The position numbers were made by a program, and so were the translations under genes. From Candidatus Omnitrophota bacterium (GTDB lineage Bacteria > Omnitrophota > Gorgyraeia > Duberdicusellales > 4484-171): a stretch of DNA of 15,905 nt. The notes beneath the pieces were generated by a model. That model was not told the origin of the DNA and did no database searches. It worked only from the letters and a program-made list of their open reading frames with translations. Numbering within the stretch: the stretch's first letter is position 1; each line of letters begins with the position of its first letter. Shown in pieces: positions 6,622-13,847 of this stretch. The stretch lies in the NCBI GenBank assembly GCA_028710385.1, contig JAQTUC010000018.1, positions 1-15,905 of the forward strand, in the 5' to 3' direction.

Positions 6622-6678
6622 CACGTATCACGTTTTAGAAGACGTGTTACGTGTTACCTGTTACCTGTTACGTGTTAC
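6604..6678. repeat. Inverted array of 7-base CAC/GTG words
   Basis: Left arm: four 7-base words from 6604 (GTATCAC, GTCACAC, GTAGCAC, GTATCAC) plus GT, ending at 6633. Right arm: five words from 6642 (three ACGTGTT and two ACCTGTT) plus AC, ending at 6678. Allowing for the one-word difference in length, the arms are complementary at 25 of 30 positions around a short TTTAGAAG centre. The left arm starts inside ribE, supplying its last codons and stop; the right arm ends nine bases before tRNA-Pro. No U-tract follows. Confidence 0.8.
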
Positions 6679-6687
6679 TGTATTTAT

Positions 6688-6762
6688 CGGGAGGTAGCGC
6701 AGTCCGGCTAGCGCGTTTGGTTCGGGACCAAAAGGCCGAGGGTTCAAATCCCTCTCTCCCGA
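6688..6762 (+). tRNA. tRNA-Pro (anticodon CGG)
   Basis: A full cloverleaf of 75 bases can be drawn. The acceptor stem is CGGGAGG with TCTCCCG (one G-U pair) and discriminator A at 6762. The D stem is GCGC/GCGC with a 10-base loop, the anticodon stem TTTGG/CCAAA with loop TTCGGGA, and the T stem GAGGG/CCCTC with loop TTCAAAT. The loop places CGG at positions 34-36, reading CCG proline codons. The C1-G72 pair is typical of bacterial tRNA-Pro. CCA is not encoded. The 3' end is repeated just downstream. Confidence 0.95.
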
Positions 6763-6778
6763 TTTTAAATTTATATCA

Positions 6779-6855
6779 CCAAGGGTTCCCCGCCACCATA
6801 TAAAAATTGTTCAGGCGGGTCAGCTTTCGGCTGAAAATACCTCTCTCCCGATTTT
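6779..6855 (+). repeat. Second, interrupted copy of the tRNA-Pro 3' end
   Basis: Bases 6736-6766 (the T arm, acceptor 3' strand and four bases beyond tRNA-Pro) recur as 6779-6788 plus 6835-6855. Joined, the two pieces match 29 of 31 positions; the core CCTCTCTCCCGATTTT is identical over 16 bases. The pieces are separated by a 46-base double hairpin. A direct repeat of a tRNA 3' end is the usual footprint of integrase recombination (att sites), but only 68 bases separate the copies and there is no integrase here, so this would be an empty or collapsed site. Decay of a duplicated tRNA is the alternative. Confidence 0.75.
6789..6834. mobile_element. Double-hairpin insert, copy B (CCGCCACC type)
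   Basis: The first hairpin pairs CCCGCC (6789-6794) with GGCGGG (6814-6819); the second pairs TCAGC (6820-6824) with GCTGA (6830-6834) around TTTCG. The first hairpin aligns without gaps to 1051-1085 at 24 of 35 positions, with both arms and the CCGCCACC start conserved. The outermost pair is T-A in copy A and C-G here, a compensatory change. It interrupts the duplicated tRNA T loop between GGGTTC and AAAT. No coding capacity. Confidence 0.6.
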
Positions 6856-6911
6856 CTTTTTATTTTCAAAAACAACCCGCTGATTACCTTCTGTTTTTCC
6901 CCATTTTTTCA

Positions 6912-6939
6912 TTGCAAATCAAGGATAATCCGATAAAAT
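6912..6939 (+). promoter_or_regulatory. Possible promoter for the kinase-transaldolase-lptD operon
   Basis: TTGCAA at 6912-6917 (four of six matches to the -35 consensus) is followed after 16 bases by TAAAAT at 6934-6939 (five of six matches to -10). Initiation about seven bases downstream would fall on or next to the ATG at 6946, giving a leaderless or nearly leaderless message; no Shine-Dalgarno is present there. The sequence is AT-rich, so a chance match is possible. Confidence 0.35.
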
Positions 6940-6945
6940 ATTGTG

Positions 6946-7857
6946 ATGAAAGTATTTTTGGGAGTCGATTGGGGTGGAACCTATATAAAAGCCGGAATAG
7001 TAACTGAAGATGGCAGAATTCTCAAAAAGATAGTGTATTCTTCGGCTAATCTCCGCAAACAAAAAACTTTTATAGGCGAGATAAAAAAACTAAAAGAAAC
7101 ATTTGGAAAATATAATATAAAAGCCGTAGGAATAGGGGCCCCGGGAATGATTGATGTTGAGAGTGGCTCAATATACTATCTTCCGAATGTGCCTGGCTGG
7201 AAAAATTTCCCCCTCAAAAAAAGACTCACAAAAGAGCTTAAAATTCCGGTGTTCATTGATAACGATGCAAATATTTTCGCCCTGGCAGAGGTTCGCCGCG
7301 GAGCAGGCCGCGGAATGCAACGCGCGATATTCTTAACGCTTGGAACAGGCTTAGGCGGCGCAGTTATATATGATGGAAAAATTCTTGAAGGAAAAACAAG
7401 CGCGTCAGAATTAGGGCACGTAGTAATAGATGCAACCGGCGCAAAATGCGGCTGCGGAGGATATGGTTGCATTGAAACCTTTACCGGAAGCAACCGCCTC
7501 CTTGAAAGATACAGGCAGCTTAAGAAAATTAAAACAGCGCCGGCAGAAGTTAAGGAAATTTTTGACAGGGCAAAAGCAAAAGAAAAAGAAGCGATTGTCG
7601 TATGGAAGGAATTCTCCAGCTATCTGGGAAAATTCCTTGCAGGCATGATCAATATATTTAATCCCCAGATTATAATACTCGGGGGAGGGGTTTCGGGAGC
7701 GTTTACTTTATTCAGGCCTATGCTTTTAAGCGCTTTAAAAAAACAGGCAATGTGGCCTCAGCTTACCGGCTTAAAATTGGTTAAAGCAAAACTTGCTGAC
7801 GCAGGAATTATAGGAGCAGCTTTACTGGCTAAGGAAAAACTAGAGGGGTATAAATGA
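6946..7857 (+). CDS. ROK-family sugar kinase, probably glucokinase
   Basis: ROK kinases phosphorylate a hexose, most often glucose, with ATP; this supplies hexose 6-phosphate to the sugar pathways encoded next to it. The 303-residue product has all ROK landmarks: GVDWGGTYIKAG (6-17, phosphate loop), GIGAPGMID (62-70), FIDNDAN with catalytic Asp107, LGTGLGGAV (132-140), ELGH with sugar-binding Glu155 and His158, and the zinc motif CGCGGYGCIE with Cys168, Cys170, Cys175 and sugar-contacting Glu177. GTG at 6943 directly precedes the ATG in frame; ATG is preferred. The TGA stop overlaps the transaldolase ATG. Glucose is the best guess as substrate; mannose, fructose or an N-acetylated sugar cannot be excluded. 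Confidence 0.9.
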   Translation: MKVFLGVDWGGTYIKAGIVTEDGRILKKIVYSSANLRKQKTFIGEIKKLKETFGKYNIKAVGIGAPGMIDVESGSIYYLPNVPGWKNFPLKKRLTKELKIPVFIDNDANIFALAEVRRGAGRGMQRAIFLTLGTGLGGAVIYDGKILEGKTSASELGHVVIDATGAKCGCGGYGCIETFTGSNRLLERYRQLKKIKTAPAEVKEIFDRAKAKEKEAIVVWKEFSSYLGKFLAGMINIFNPQIIILGGGVSGAFTLFRPMLLSALKKQAMWPQLTGLKLVKAKLADAGIIGAALLAKEKLEGYK

Positions 7858-8507
7858 AGCTATTTATAGACAGCGCAAACATTGAAGAAATAAAAAAAGC
7901 AAATTCACTCGGAGTTCTTGACGGAGTAACAACTAACCCAACTCTTCTTGCAAAAGAAAAACAAAAACCAGTTGAACAGCTTAAGAAGATATGCAGAGAA
8001 GTCAATGGCCCGGTCAGCGCGGAAGTTATTGCGCTTAACGCATCTGACATAGTAAAAGAGGCCCTGCAGCTTTCTAAGTTATCAGAAAATATCGGGATAA
8101 AAGTGCCTTCAACCGTTGAAGGGCTTAAGGCGACAAAAGAGCTTACGTCCCTTGGCATTAAAACTAATCTTACTCTTTGTTTCTCCGCGTCCCAGGCCTT
8201 GCTGGTTGCTAAAGCCGGGGCGTCTTATGTTTCTCCTTTTGTCGGCAGGCTTGATGATATTTCTTTTGAAGGAATGGACCTTATAAAAGATATCAGGTTA
8301 ATTTATACCCAGTACGATATTAAAACCCAGATAATTGTTGCTTCAATAAGGCATCCCTTGCATTTTGTTGACGCGGCAAAGCTCGGCGCTGATGTTGCAA
8401 CCGTTCCTTATGCGGTTATTGAAAAACTTATGCAGCATCCGTTAACAGATATAGGGATAAAAAGATTTCTTGAAGACTGGAGAACTTTGGACACAAAACA
8501 GAAATGA
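7854..8507 (+). CDS. tal: Transaldolase, small (TalC/FSA-like) subfamily
   Basis: Transaldolase moves a dihydroxyacetone unit between sedoheptulose 7-phosphate and glyceraldehyde 3-phosphate in the non-oxidative pentose phosphate pathway. The 217-residue length is that of the short decameric class shared with fructose-6-phosphate aldolase. MKLFIDSANIEEIK and GVTTNPTLLAKE open the barrel; the Schiff-base lysine is Lys83 in GIKVPSTVEGL. Two positions separate the activities in this class: aldolase FsaA has Gln in AQVMA and Tyr in APYVNR, while this protein has Glu57 in SAEVIA and Phe129 in SPFVGRLDD, as in true transaldolases. It overlaps the kinase upstream and lptD downstream by ATGA, so the three genes are probably translated together. 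Confidence 0.93.
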   Translation: MKLFIDSANIEEIKKANSLGVLDGVTTNPTLLAKEKQKPVEQLKKICREVNGPVSAEVIALNASDIVKEALQLSKLSENIGIKVPSTVEGLKATKELTSLGIKTNLTLCFSASQALLVAKAGASYVSPFVGRLDDISFEGMDLIKDIRLIYTQYDIKTQIIVASIRHPLHFVDAAKLGADVATVPYAVIEKLMQHPLTDIGIKRFLEDWRTLDTKQK

Positions 8508-10702
8508 AGGAAATATTTAAAAAGAAAATCCTTACCGTAATTCTCTTCATTGTTTTTTCTTCTTTGCCTTTTTTTGTATTCTCGCAGGAAAAAGTCCTTC
8601 CGGTTGAAATTAACGGCGATCAGATAAATTATCTGCAGGCAGAAGGCACAGTCTTTGTTAAAGGCCACGTTAAAATGAAATATAAAGACATGGTGCTTAC
8701 TGCCGATGAGGCAAGCTATAACGCAAACACCAATATCGCCAATATTAAGGGTAACGTAAAGATAGTAAGAAGCGATACAACTATCTATGGCGAGGCAGTA
8801 ATCTATAATTTTGACGCCCAGACTGCGAAGATGGTGGATATGAGAATGATTTCCCCGCCTATCTACGGAAGGGCGGAGTCAGCTTCCGGAGAAGGGCAGA
8901 CCAAATATATGCTTGAAAAAGGCTTTGTCACTACCTGCGATTTGGAAAAGCCACACTACAAATTAATGGCCCAGCAGATAATCGCTTATCCTAAAGTAAA
9001 AATTGTCGCAAAGAATGTTGTAATGACAGTAGCCGATATTCCTGTTTTTTATTTTCCATATCTGGCAGTTCCATTTTGGGACAAATCTTTTCCTTATCAG
9101 ATAATACCTGGAAGCAGCGGCGACTGGGGCTCTTATGTTTTGGGCCGTTACCGTTATCATCTTAACGATAGGATGCGCGGAAGAGTTATACTTGACTGGT
9201 ACGAAAAAAGAGGCGTAGGCGCAGGGTTGAATAATCATTTAGCCAGGGGGAAATACGGAGAAGCTAACGCAAATTTCTATTACTTAAATGATGAGCTCAA
9301 CAAGCCGAAGAACCGCTCCGAGCTTTTTGATAAATATCCGGAAAGGCAGGGGTTACCTGACAGCCGTCTGCCGCAGAATCGTTATAAAATACAACTTGGG
9401 CACAGCTGGCAGCCGGTAGAGCAGTTTTCAACGCTTAGCGAATTAAACAAATTTTCTGATGAGTTTTTTATGAAGGATTTTTTCCAGAGGGAATACGATA
9501 TAGACCCGCATCCATTGAGCTATAATTTAAGCGCCTATTCTTTTCCCAACTCATCGCTTTCGCTCTTAACCCAGGGCCGCGCTAACAAGTTTTTCAGCGA
9601 AACAGAATATCTACCTCAGATGCAATATGATTTTTTCCAGCAGAACCTCGGTAACAGCAATTTATATTTAACTTCAAAAAGCACTGCCGGTTCGCTTTCT
9701 CAAAAATTTTCAAACACGAATGATGATTACAATGCGCAGAGAATTCATAGCCATAACACCTTTAATTACCCGCAGAAATTTTCCTGGCTTAATATAAATC
9801 CTTATGTGGGAAATTACAGTACGTTTTATTCAAAGAATCTAAACGGCAGCGATAATATTTTCCGTAGTGCGCTTGAAACAGGAATAGATTTTAGTGTAAA
9901 ATCTTATAAGGCATTTGATGTGGACTTTAATTTTTTGGGGCAGGATATCAATAAAATGCGGCACATATTAAGTCCGAGGATAAGCTATAATTATATAAAC
10001 AAACCGTATTTATCAAAGGATAATATATATTCAATTATCCAGTTTGATGAGATAGATAACCTAAAAAGAAGCCAGACCGTTACAGTGGCTTTGGATAATA
10101 AAATTCAGGCTAAAAATGCGGAAAGCACCTGGGATTTTATATATTTCAGCCCCGCTTTAGTGTATCAGGTTGACAAGAAAGATGCGCGAGGAAATCTTGA
10201 CAGGTTGGGCACTTATCTTGATACAATACAGGCAGACTTGGAATTTTATCCGGTATCAGGCGTTTCTCTAAAGGGCAATGCTCAGTACGATAAAGTTGTG
10301 AACGCATTCAGGGAAGGAAACCTTGATGTCACCTTCAGTGATATTAAGAATAAAAAATACAGCGTTTCAGTGGGGCAAAGGTATGTGCGAGAATATAACT
10401 ACGACAGCGAAGACGCTACCTATAGCTCTCAGACCACGCTTGATTTTAATTATCAATTAACCAAAAAGCTTATGTTTAAAAATTATACCCGCTACGAATT
10501 TAAGACCGGTAAATTTCTCCAGCAGCAATACTCTTTGCGCAGGGATTTGCATTGCTGGTGGATGGACGTCGGTGTAAATGTTGATAAGCAGAGGGAAGGG
10601 GTTACGGATTTAACTTTTTGGGTTGGTTTTACGCTCAAGGATTTTCCTGACCTTCATATCGGATTTGACCAGACCTATAGCGGCGCAAAGAGCAGCTACT
10701 AG
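8504..10702 (+). CDS. lptD: LPS-assembly outer membrane protein LptD
   Basis: LptD is the outer-membrane barrel that, with LptE, inserts lipopolysaccharide into the outer leaflet. The 732-residue product starts with a signal peptide (basic KKK, hydrophobic stretch to about residue 27, likely cut before QEK). Residues about 33-180 form the OstA/LptA-like jellyroll, with repeating strands such as GTVFVKGHVKMKY and ANIKGNVKIV. FVTTCDLEKPHYKLMA and DIPVFYFPYLAVPFWDK are the conserved segments leading into the barrel, and the remainder has alternating-residue strands rich in Tyr and Phe. There are only two cysteines, Cys145 and Cys684 (in LHCWWMDV), matching the inter-domain disulfide region of the family. 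It begins with an ATGA overlap with transaldolase. This shows a diderm envelope with LPS. Confidence 0.93.
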   Translation: MKEIFKKKILTVILFIVFSSLPFFVFSQEKVLPVEINGDQINYLQAEGTVFVKGHVKMKYKDMVLTADEASYNANTNIANIKGNVKIVRSDTTIYGEAVIYNFDAQTAKMVDMRMISPPIYGRAESASGEGQTKYMLEKGFVTTCDLEKPHYKLMAQQIIAYPKVKIVAKNVVMTVADIPVFYFPYLAVPFWDKSFPYQIIPGSSGDWGSYVLGRYRYHLNDRMRGRVILDWYEKRGVGAGLNNHLARGKYGEANANFYYLNDELNKPKNRSELFDKYPERQGLPDSRLPQNRYKIQLGHSWQPVEQFSTLSELNKFSDEFFMKDFFQREYDIDPHPLSYNLSAYSFPNSSLSLLTQGRANKFFSETEYLPQMQYDFFQQNLGNSNLYLTSKSTAGSLSQKFSNTNDDYNAQRIHSHNTFNYPQKFSWLNINPYVGNYSTFYSKNLNGSDNIFRSALETGIDFSVKSYKAFDVDFNFLGQDINKMRHILSPRISYNYINKPYLSKDNIYSIIQFDEIDNLKRSQTVTVALDNKIQAKNAESTWDFIYFSPALVYQVDKKDARGNLDRLGTYLDTIQADLEFYPVSGVSLKGNAQYDKVVNAFREGNLDVTFSDIKNKKYSVSVGQRYVREYNYDSEDATYSSQTTLDFNYQLTKKLMFKNYTRYEFKTGKFLQQQYSLRRDLHCWWMDVGVNVDKQREGVTDLTFWVGFTLKDFPDLHIGFDQTYSGAKSSY

Positions 10703-10745
10703 TAAAAATTTGCTTAAGTTCTGCGCCTGTAATTCTTTGTTTATT

Positions 10746-12059
10746 ATGAAAATATCGCATAAATACAAAATCTGCGTAATAGGCGCAGGCCATGTAGGGC
10801 TTGTGACGGCTGCTTGTTTCTCCGAGATGGGTTACAAGGTAATCTGTGTTGACAATGACGCAGCAAAAATAAGTTCGCTTAAGAAAAAAATCCTTCCTTT
10901 TTACGAGCCGGAGCTTGAGAAAATTGTCATAAAAAATACAAAAAATGGTAATCTTATTTTTTCATCATTGCTTGAACAAAGCATACGAAAATCAGATATT
11001 ATATTTATTGTCGTGGGCACCCCGCCTCTTTCTGACGGCTCAGCTGATTTAACCTCCATAGAGAACGTCGCAAGAGCAATTGCCGATAACCTTAATTCCT
11101 ATAAGCTTATCGTTGAAAAGTCAACCGTGCCGGTGCAAACCGGGAGTAAAGTAAAAGAGACGATACACAGATACAAGAAAAGCGATGTAGAATTTGATAT
11201 AGCTTCAAATCCGGAATTTTTAAGGGAAGGCAAGGCAATCTATGATTTTTTCCATCCCGACAGGGTAGTTTTCGGAGTGGAACACGCCCGCGCCGAGCAG
11301 ATTTTAAGGCGTCTGTATTCAACAATTAAAGCCCCGGTGATTGTTACCGACATAAACACCGCCGAGCTTATAAAACACGCCTCAAATTCATTCCTGGCGA
11401 CAAAAATTTCTTTTATAAACGCAGTCGCCCGGATATGCGATTTAGCAGGAGCAAACGTAAATAAAGTAGCAGAAGGTATGGGTCTGGATAAGCGCATAGG
11501 AAATGATTTTTTAAGCGCAGGCCTGGGTTATGGCGGGTTTTGCTTTCCAAAGGACCTTGAGGCTTTTGCTTATATTTCAAAAAAGCTTGGCTACGATTTT
11601 AATCTTCTTCAGGAAGTTAAAAGAATAAATGAAGAACAGCGCAGGTATTTTGTTGAAAAAATCAAAGAACATTTATGGGTTGTCAAAAACAAAAAAATAG
11701 CAATTCTCGGGCTTTCCTTTAAGCCCAACACCGACGATATGCGTTTCGCCCCATCCATAGACATAGTTAATTTTCTCCTTAAAGAGGGGGCAGTTATTAA
11801 GCTGTATGACCCGCAGGCCGTCCGCGAAGCTAAAAAAATTTTTAAAAACCCTAAATTAAAATTTGTCAAAAACGCCTACGAGGCTCTGGATAAATGCGAT
11901 TGCGCATGTTTTCTTACAGAGTGGGAGGAGTTTAAGAAACTGGACTTTTTAAAACTTAAAAAGATAATGCATTATCCTCTTATAGCTGACGGCAGGAATA
12001 TGTTTGACAAAAACCTTCTTGAAGCCGCGGGATTTAAATATATCGGCATAGGGATGTAA
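10746..12059 (+). CDS. ugd: UDP-glucose 6-dehydrogenase
   Basis: Ugd oxidises UDP-glucose twice to UDP-glucuronate using NAD+. The 437-residue product has the N-terminal Rossmann fold ICVIGAGHVGLVTAACF (9-25), VVGTPP (89-94), EKSTVPVQTG (124-133), SNPEFLREGKAIYDFFHPDR (154-173), the active-site ELIKHASNSFLA with Lys210 and Asn214, the nucleophile Cys266 in GYGGFCFPKD, and the C-terminal FKPNTDDMRFAPSI. All catalytic residues are present. The ATG at 10746 matches the family N-terminus; an open frame upstream (to 10623) overlaps lptD and is not part of the protein. No clear ribosome binding site is visible. A second nucleotide-sugar dehydrogenase follows, so the two probably act on different UDP-sugars. 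Confidence 0.93.
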   Translation: MKISHKYKICVIGAGHVGLVTAACFSEMGYKVICVDNDAAKISSLKKKILPFYEPELEKIVIKNTKNGNLIFSSLLEQSIRKSDIIFIVVGTPPLSDGSADLTSIENVARAIADNLNSYKLIVEKSTVPVQTGSKVKETIHRYKKSDVEFDIASNPEFLREGKAIYDFFHPDRVVFGVEHARAEQILRRLYSTIKAPVIVTDINTAELIKHASNSFLATKISFINAVARICDLAGANVNKVAEGMGLDKRIGNDFLSAGLGYGGFCFPKDLEAFAYISKKLGYDFNLLQEVKRINEEQRRYFVEKIKEHLWVVKNKKIAILGLSFKPNTDDMRFAPSIDIVNFLLKEGAVIKLYDPQAVREAKKIFKNPKLKFVKNAYEALDKCDCACFLTEWEEFKKLDFLKLKKIMHYPLIADGRNMFDKNLLEAAGFKYIGIGM

Positions 12060-12101
12060 TATATCGCCGGTCTTTAAACAAGAAATACCACAAGGATAAA
12101 T

Positions 12102-13397
12102 ATGCACAATTTACTTAAAAATAAAATTGAAACAAAAAAAGCTAAAATAGGAATAATCGGCTTAGGCTACGTAGGCCTTCCGCTTGCTGTGGCGTTTGCC
12201 AGGAAAGGCTACTTTGTTTACGGAGTTGATACAAACCCCAGGCATATAGAGCGTTTGAATAAAGGAGAAAGATACATAGTTGATATAAATCCAAACGAAG
12301 CCCGCAACCTTATAAAGCAGAAAAAGTTTTTACCGACAACTTCAACAAGCGTGCTTTATGACTGCGATGCTATTATAATATGCGTGCCGACTCCTCTTAG
12401 AAAAGTTAAGATGCCCGATATTTCTTATGTTTTAGCCGCGGCAAAAACCATAAAAAAATATCTTAAGAACCAGCTTATTATTCTTGAGAGCACTTCTTAT
12501 CCCGCAACTACCAGGGAAGTGGTGCTTCCTGTTTTGGCAGAAACCGGAAAAACTCCGGAAAAAGATTTTTTCCTCTGTTTTTCTCCGGAAAGAGTTAATC
12601 CGGCGGATAAAAATTTTCCTTTAACCAAAATTCCCAAAGTTGTCGGCGGATTTTCAAAAGAATCCACCGAACTTGGTTGTCTCCTGTATTCAAAAATAAT
12701 AAAAAAAGTATTTCCCGTATCAAGCCCGGAAGTAGCCGAAACCGCAAAGCTTCTTGAAAATACTTTCAGGCTCGTAAATATTGCCCTGGCAAATGAGTTC
12801 GCTATTGTCTGCAACAAGCTGGGTATAAGCGTTTGGGAAGTAATTGAAGCGGCAAAAACCAAACCATTCGGTTTTATGCCGTTTTATCCGGGGCCCGGTC
12901 TTGGAGGCCATTGCATTCCTATTGACCCTCTATATTTGTCCTGGAAAGCAAAAAAACTCGGGTTTAAAACGAAGATGATAGACCTTGCTTCTTATATAAA
13001 CCATTTCATGCCCAGATATGTGATAGAAAGGCTTAAAAAATTGCTGCATAGCCGTAATATAAAGTTAGACGGAGCGAAAATATTAATTCTCGGCGTTGCT
13101 TACAAAAAGAACGTAAAGGATTTAAGAGAATCGCCCGCTATAGAAATAATTGAGGAATTGCAGAAAAAAGGAGCAAAATTGAGTTTCTATGACCCGTTTC
13201 TCCCTTACCTTAAGATGCACGAAATTGATTTAAAACGCACAGAGCTTAATAAAAGTAATTTAAAAACATTCAATTGCGCAATCGTTGTTACTGACCACAG
13301 CAACGTTGATTACAATTTTATTAAAAGCAACATAAAACTTATCTTTGACACCCGTAATGTTTATAAAAAAGAAGGGGGCAACGTAATAAAATTATGA
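12102..13397 (+). CDS. UDP-N-acetyl-hexosamine 6-dehydrogenase (WbpA/TviB type)
   Basis: A second member of the UDP-glucose/GDP-mannose dehydrogenase family, 431 residues. Seen in order: KIGIIGLGYVGLPLAVAFA (15-33), ICVPTPL (93-99), ESTSYPATTREVV (129-141), SPERVNPAD (161-169), ETAKLLENTFRLVNIALANE with Lys216 and Asn220, the nucleophile Cys271 in GPGLGGHCIPIDPLYLSWKA, and VAYKKNVKDLRESPA. The GGHCIPxDPxYLxWKA motif and SPERxxPG/A form belong to the WbpA/TviB group, which oxidises UDP-GlcNAc to UDP-GlcNAcA (TviB and relatives) rather than UDP-glucose; the exact epimer used cannot be read from sequence. AAGGA at 12092-12096, five bases before the ATG, is a good ribosome binding site. Its stop overlaps the next gene by ATGA. 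Confidence 0.9.
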   Translation: MHNLLKNKIETKKAKIGIIGLGYVGLPLAVAFARKGYFVYGVDTNPRHIERLNKGERYIVDINPNEARNLIKQKKFLPTTSTSVLYDCDAIIICVPTPLRKVKMPDISYVLAAAKTIKKYLKNQLIILESTSYPATTREVVLPVLAETGKTPEKDFFLCFSPERVNPADKNFPLTKIPKVVGGFSKESTELGCLLYSKIIKKVFPVSSPEVAETAKLLENTFRLVNIALANEFAIVCNKLGISVWEVIEAAKTKPFGFMPFYPGPGLGGHCIPIDPLYLSWKAKKLGFKTKMIDLASYINHFMPRYVIERLKKLLHSRNIKLDGAKILILGVAYKKNVKDLRESPAIEIIEELQKKGAKLSFYDPFLPYLKMHEIDLKRTELNKSNLKTFNCAIVVTDHSNVDYNFIKSNIKLIFDTRNVYKKEGGNVIKL

Positions 13398-13843
13398 TTG
13401 AAGGAGTTAATGTAAAAGATTTAAAAGTAAATTATGATGACAGGGGCCATTTGATGGAAATCCTGCGCCGAGACGATAAAGTTTTTAAAACCTTCGGCCA
13501 GGTATATATAACAACCGCAAAGCCGGGAGTTACAAAGGCCTGGCATTATCATAAACTGCAGGATGATTTTTTCTGCTGCGTTTTCGGCAGGATGCGGCTT
13601 GCTTTGTATGATGCCAGAAAAAAGTCCAAGACTTACGGCGAGATTATGGATTTTAAGCTCGGGCTTAATAATCCAAAACTGGTAAAAATTCCCAAAGGCG
13701 TTTACCATGGTTTTAAGTGCATATCCAGGGTTTCCGCCATAGTAGTAAATGTGCCTACTTTGCCGTATAATAGGAAAAAACCCGATGAATACAGGTTGGA
13801 TGCGTTTAAAAATAATATTCCGTATAACTGGAGAAAAAATTAA
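13394..13843 (+). CDS. RmlC-like cupin (dTDP-4-dehydrorhamnose 3,5-epimerase related)
   Basis: A 149-residue single-domain cupin, about 30 residues shorter than RmlC. It carries the family frame: DDRGHLMEIL (15-24), FGQVYIT (34-40), KAWHYHKLQDDFF (48-60), YDARKKSKTYGE, VKIPKGVYHGF (97-107), and a closing PDEYRLD..IPYNW. The RmlC catalytic histidine region is present as WHYH (His51, His53), but the lysine, tyrosine and C-terminal aspartate usually needed for epimerisation do not seem to be at the expected places. I recall a distinct bacterial/archaeal subfamily with the WHYHK and PDEYR signatures. It sits between two dehydrogenases and rmlAB, so it probably acts on a nucleotide sugar; whether it replaces RmlC is uncertain. 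Confidence 0.75.
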   Translation: MIEGVNVKDLKVNYDDRGHLMEILRRDDKVFKTFGQVYITTAKPGVTKAWHYHKLQDDFFCCVFGRMRLALYDARKKSKTYGEIMDFKLGLNNPKLVKIPKGVYHGFKCISRVSAIVVNVPTLPYNRKKPDEYRLDAFKNNIPYNWRKN

Positions 13844-13847
13844 ATAA

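Noticed and set aside
6807..7007. Small open frame between tRNA-Pro and the kinase gene
   Set aside because: It lies in the hairpin insert and the tRNA copy, overlaps the kinase in another frame, and has no recognisable product or ribosome binding site.
7176..7493. Minus-strand open frames of 60-150 residues throughout the window
   Set aside because: They are opposite well-supported genes, have skewed compositions and no recognisable motifs; they are shadows of the + strand genes.
7854..8507. Fructose-6-phosphate aldolase instead of transaldolase
   Set aside because: The residues that distinguish the aldolase (Gln and Tyr) are Glu57 and Phe129 here, as in transaldolases.
10623..10745. Upstream extension of ugd into lptD
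   Set aside because: It would overlap the conserved lptD C-terminus by 80 bases, and the Rossmann motif starts at the usual distance from the ATG at 10746.
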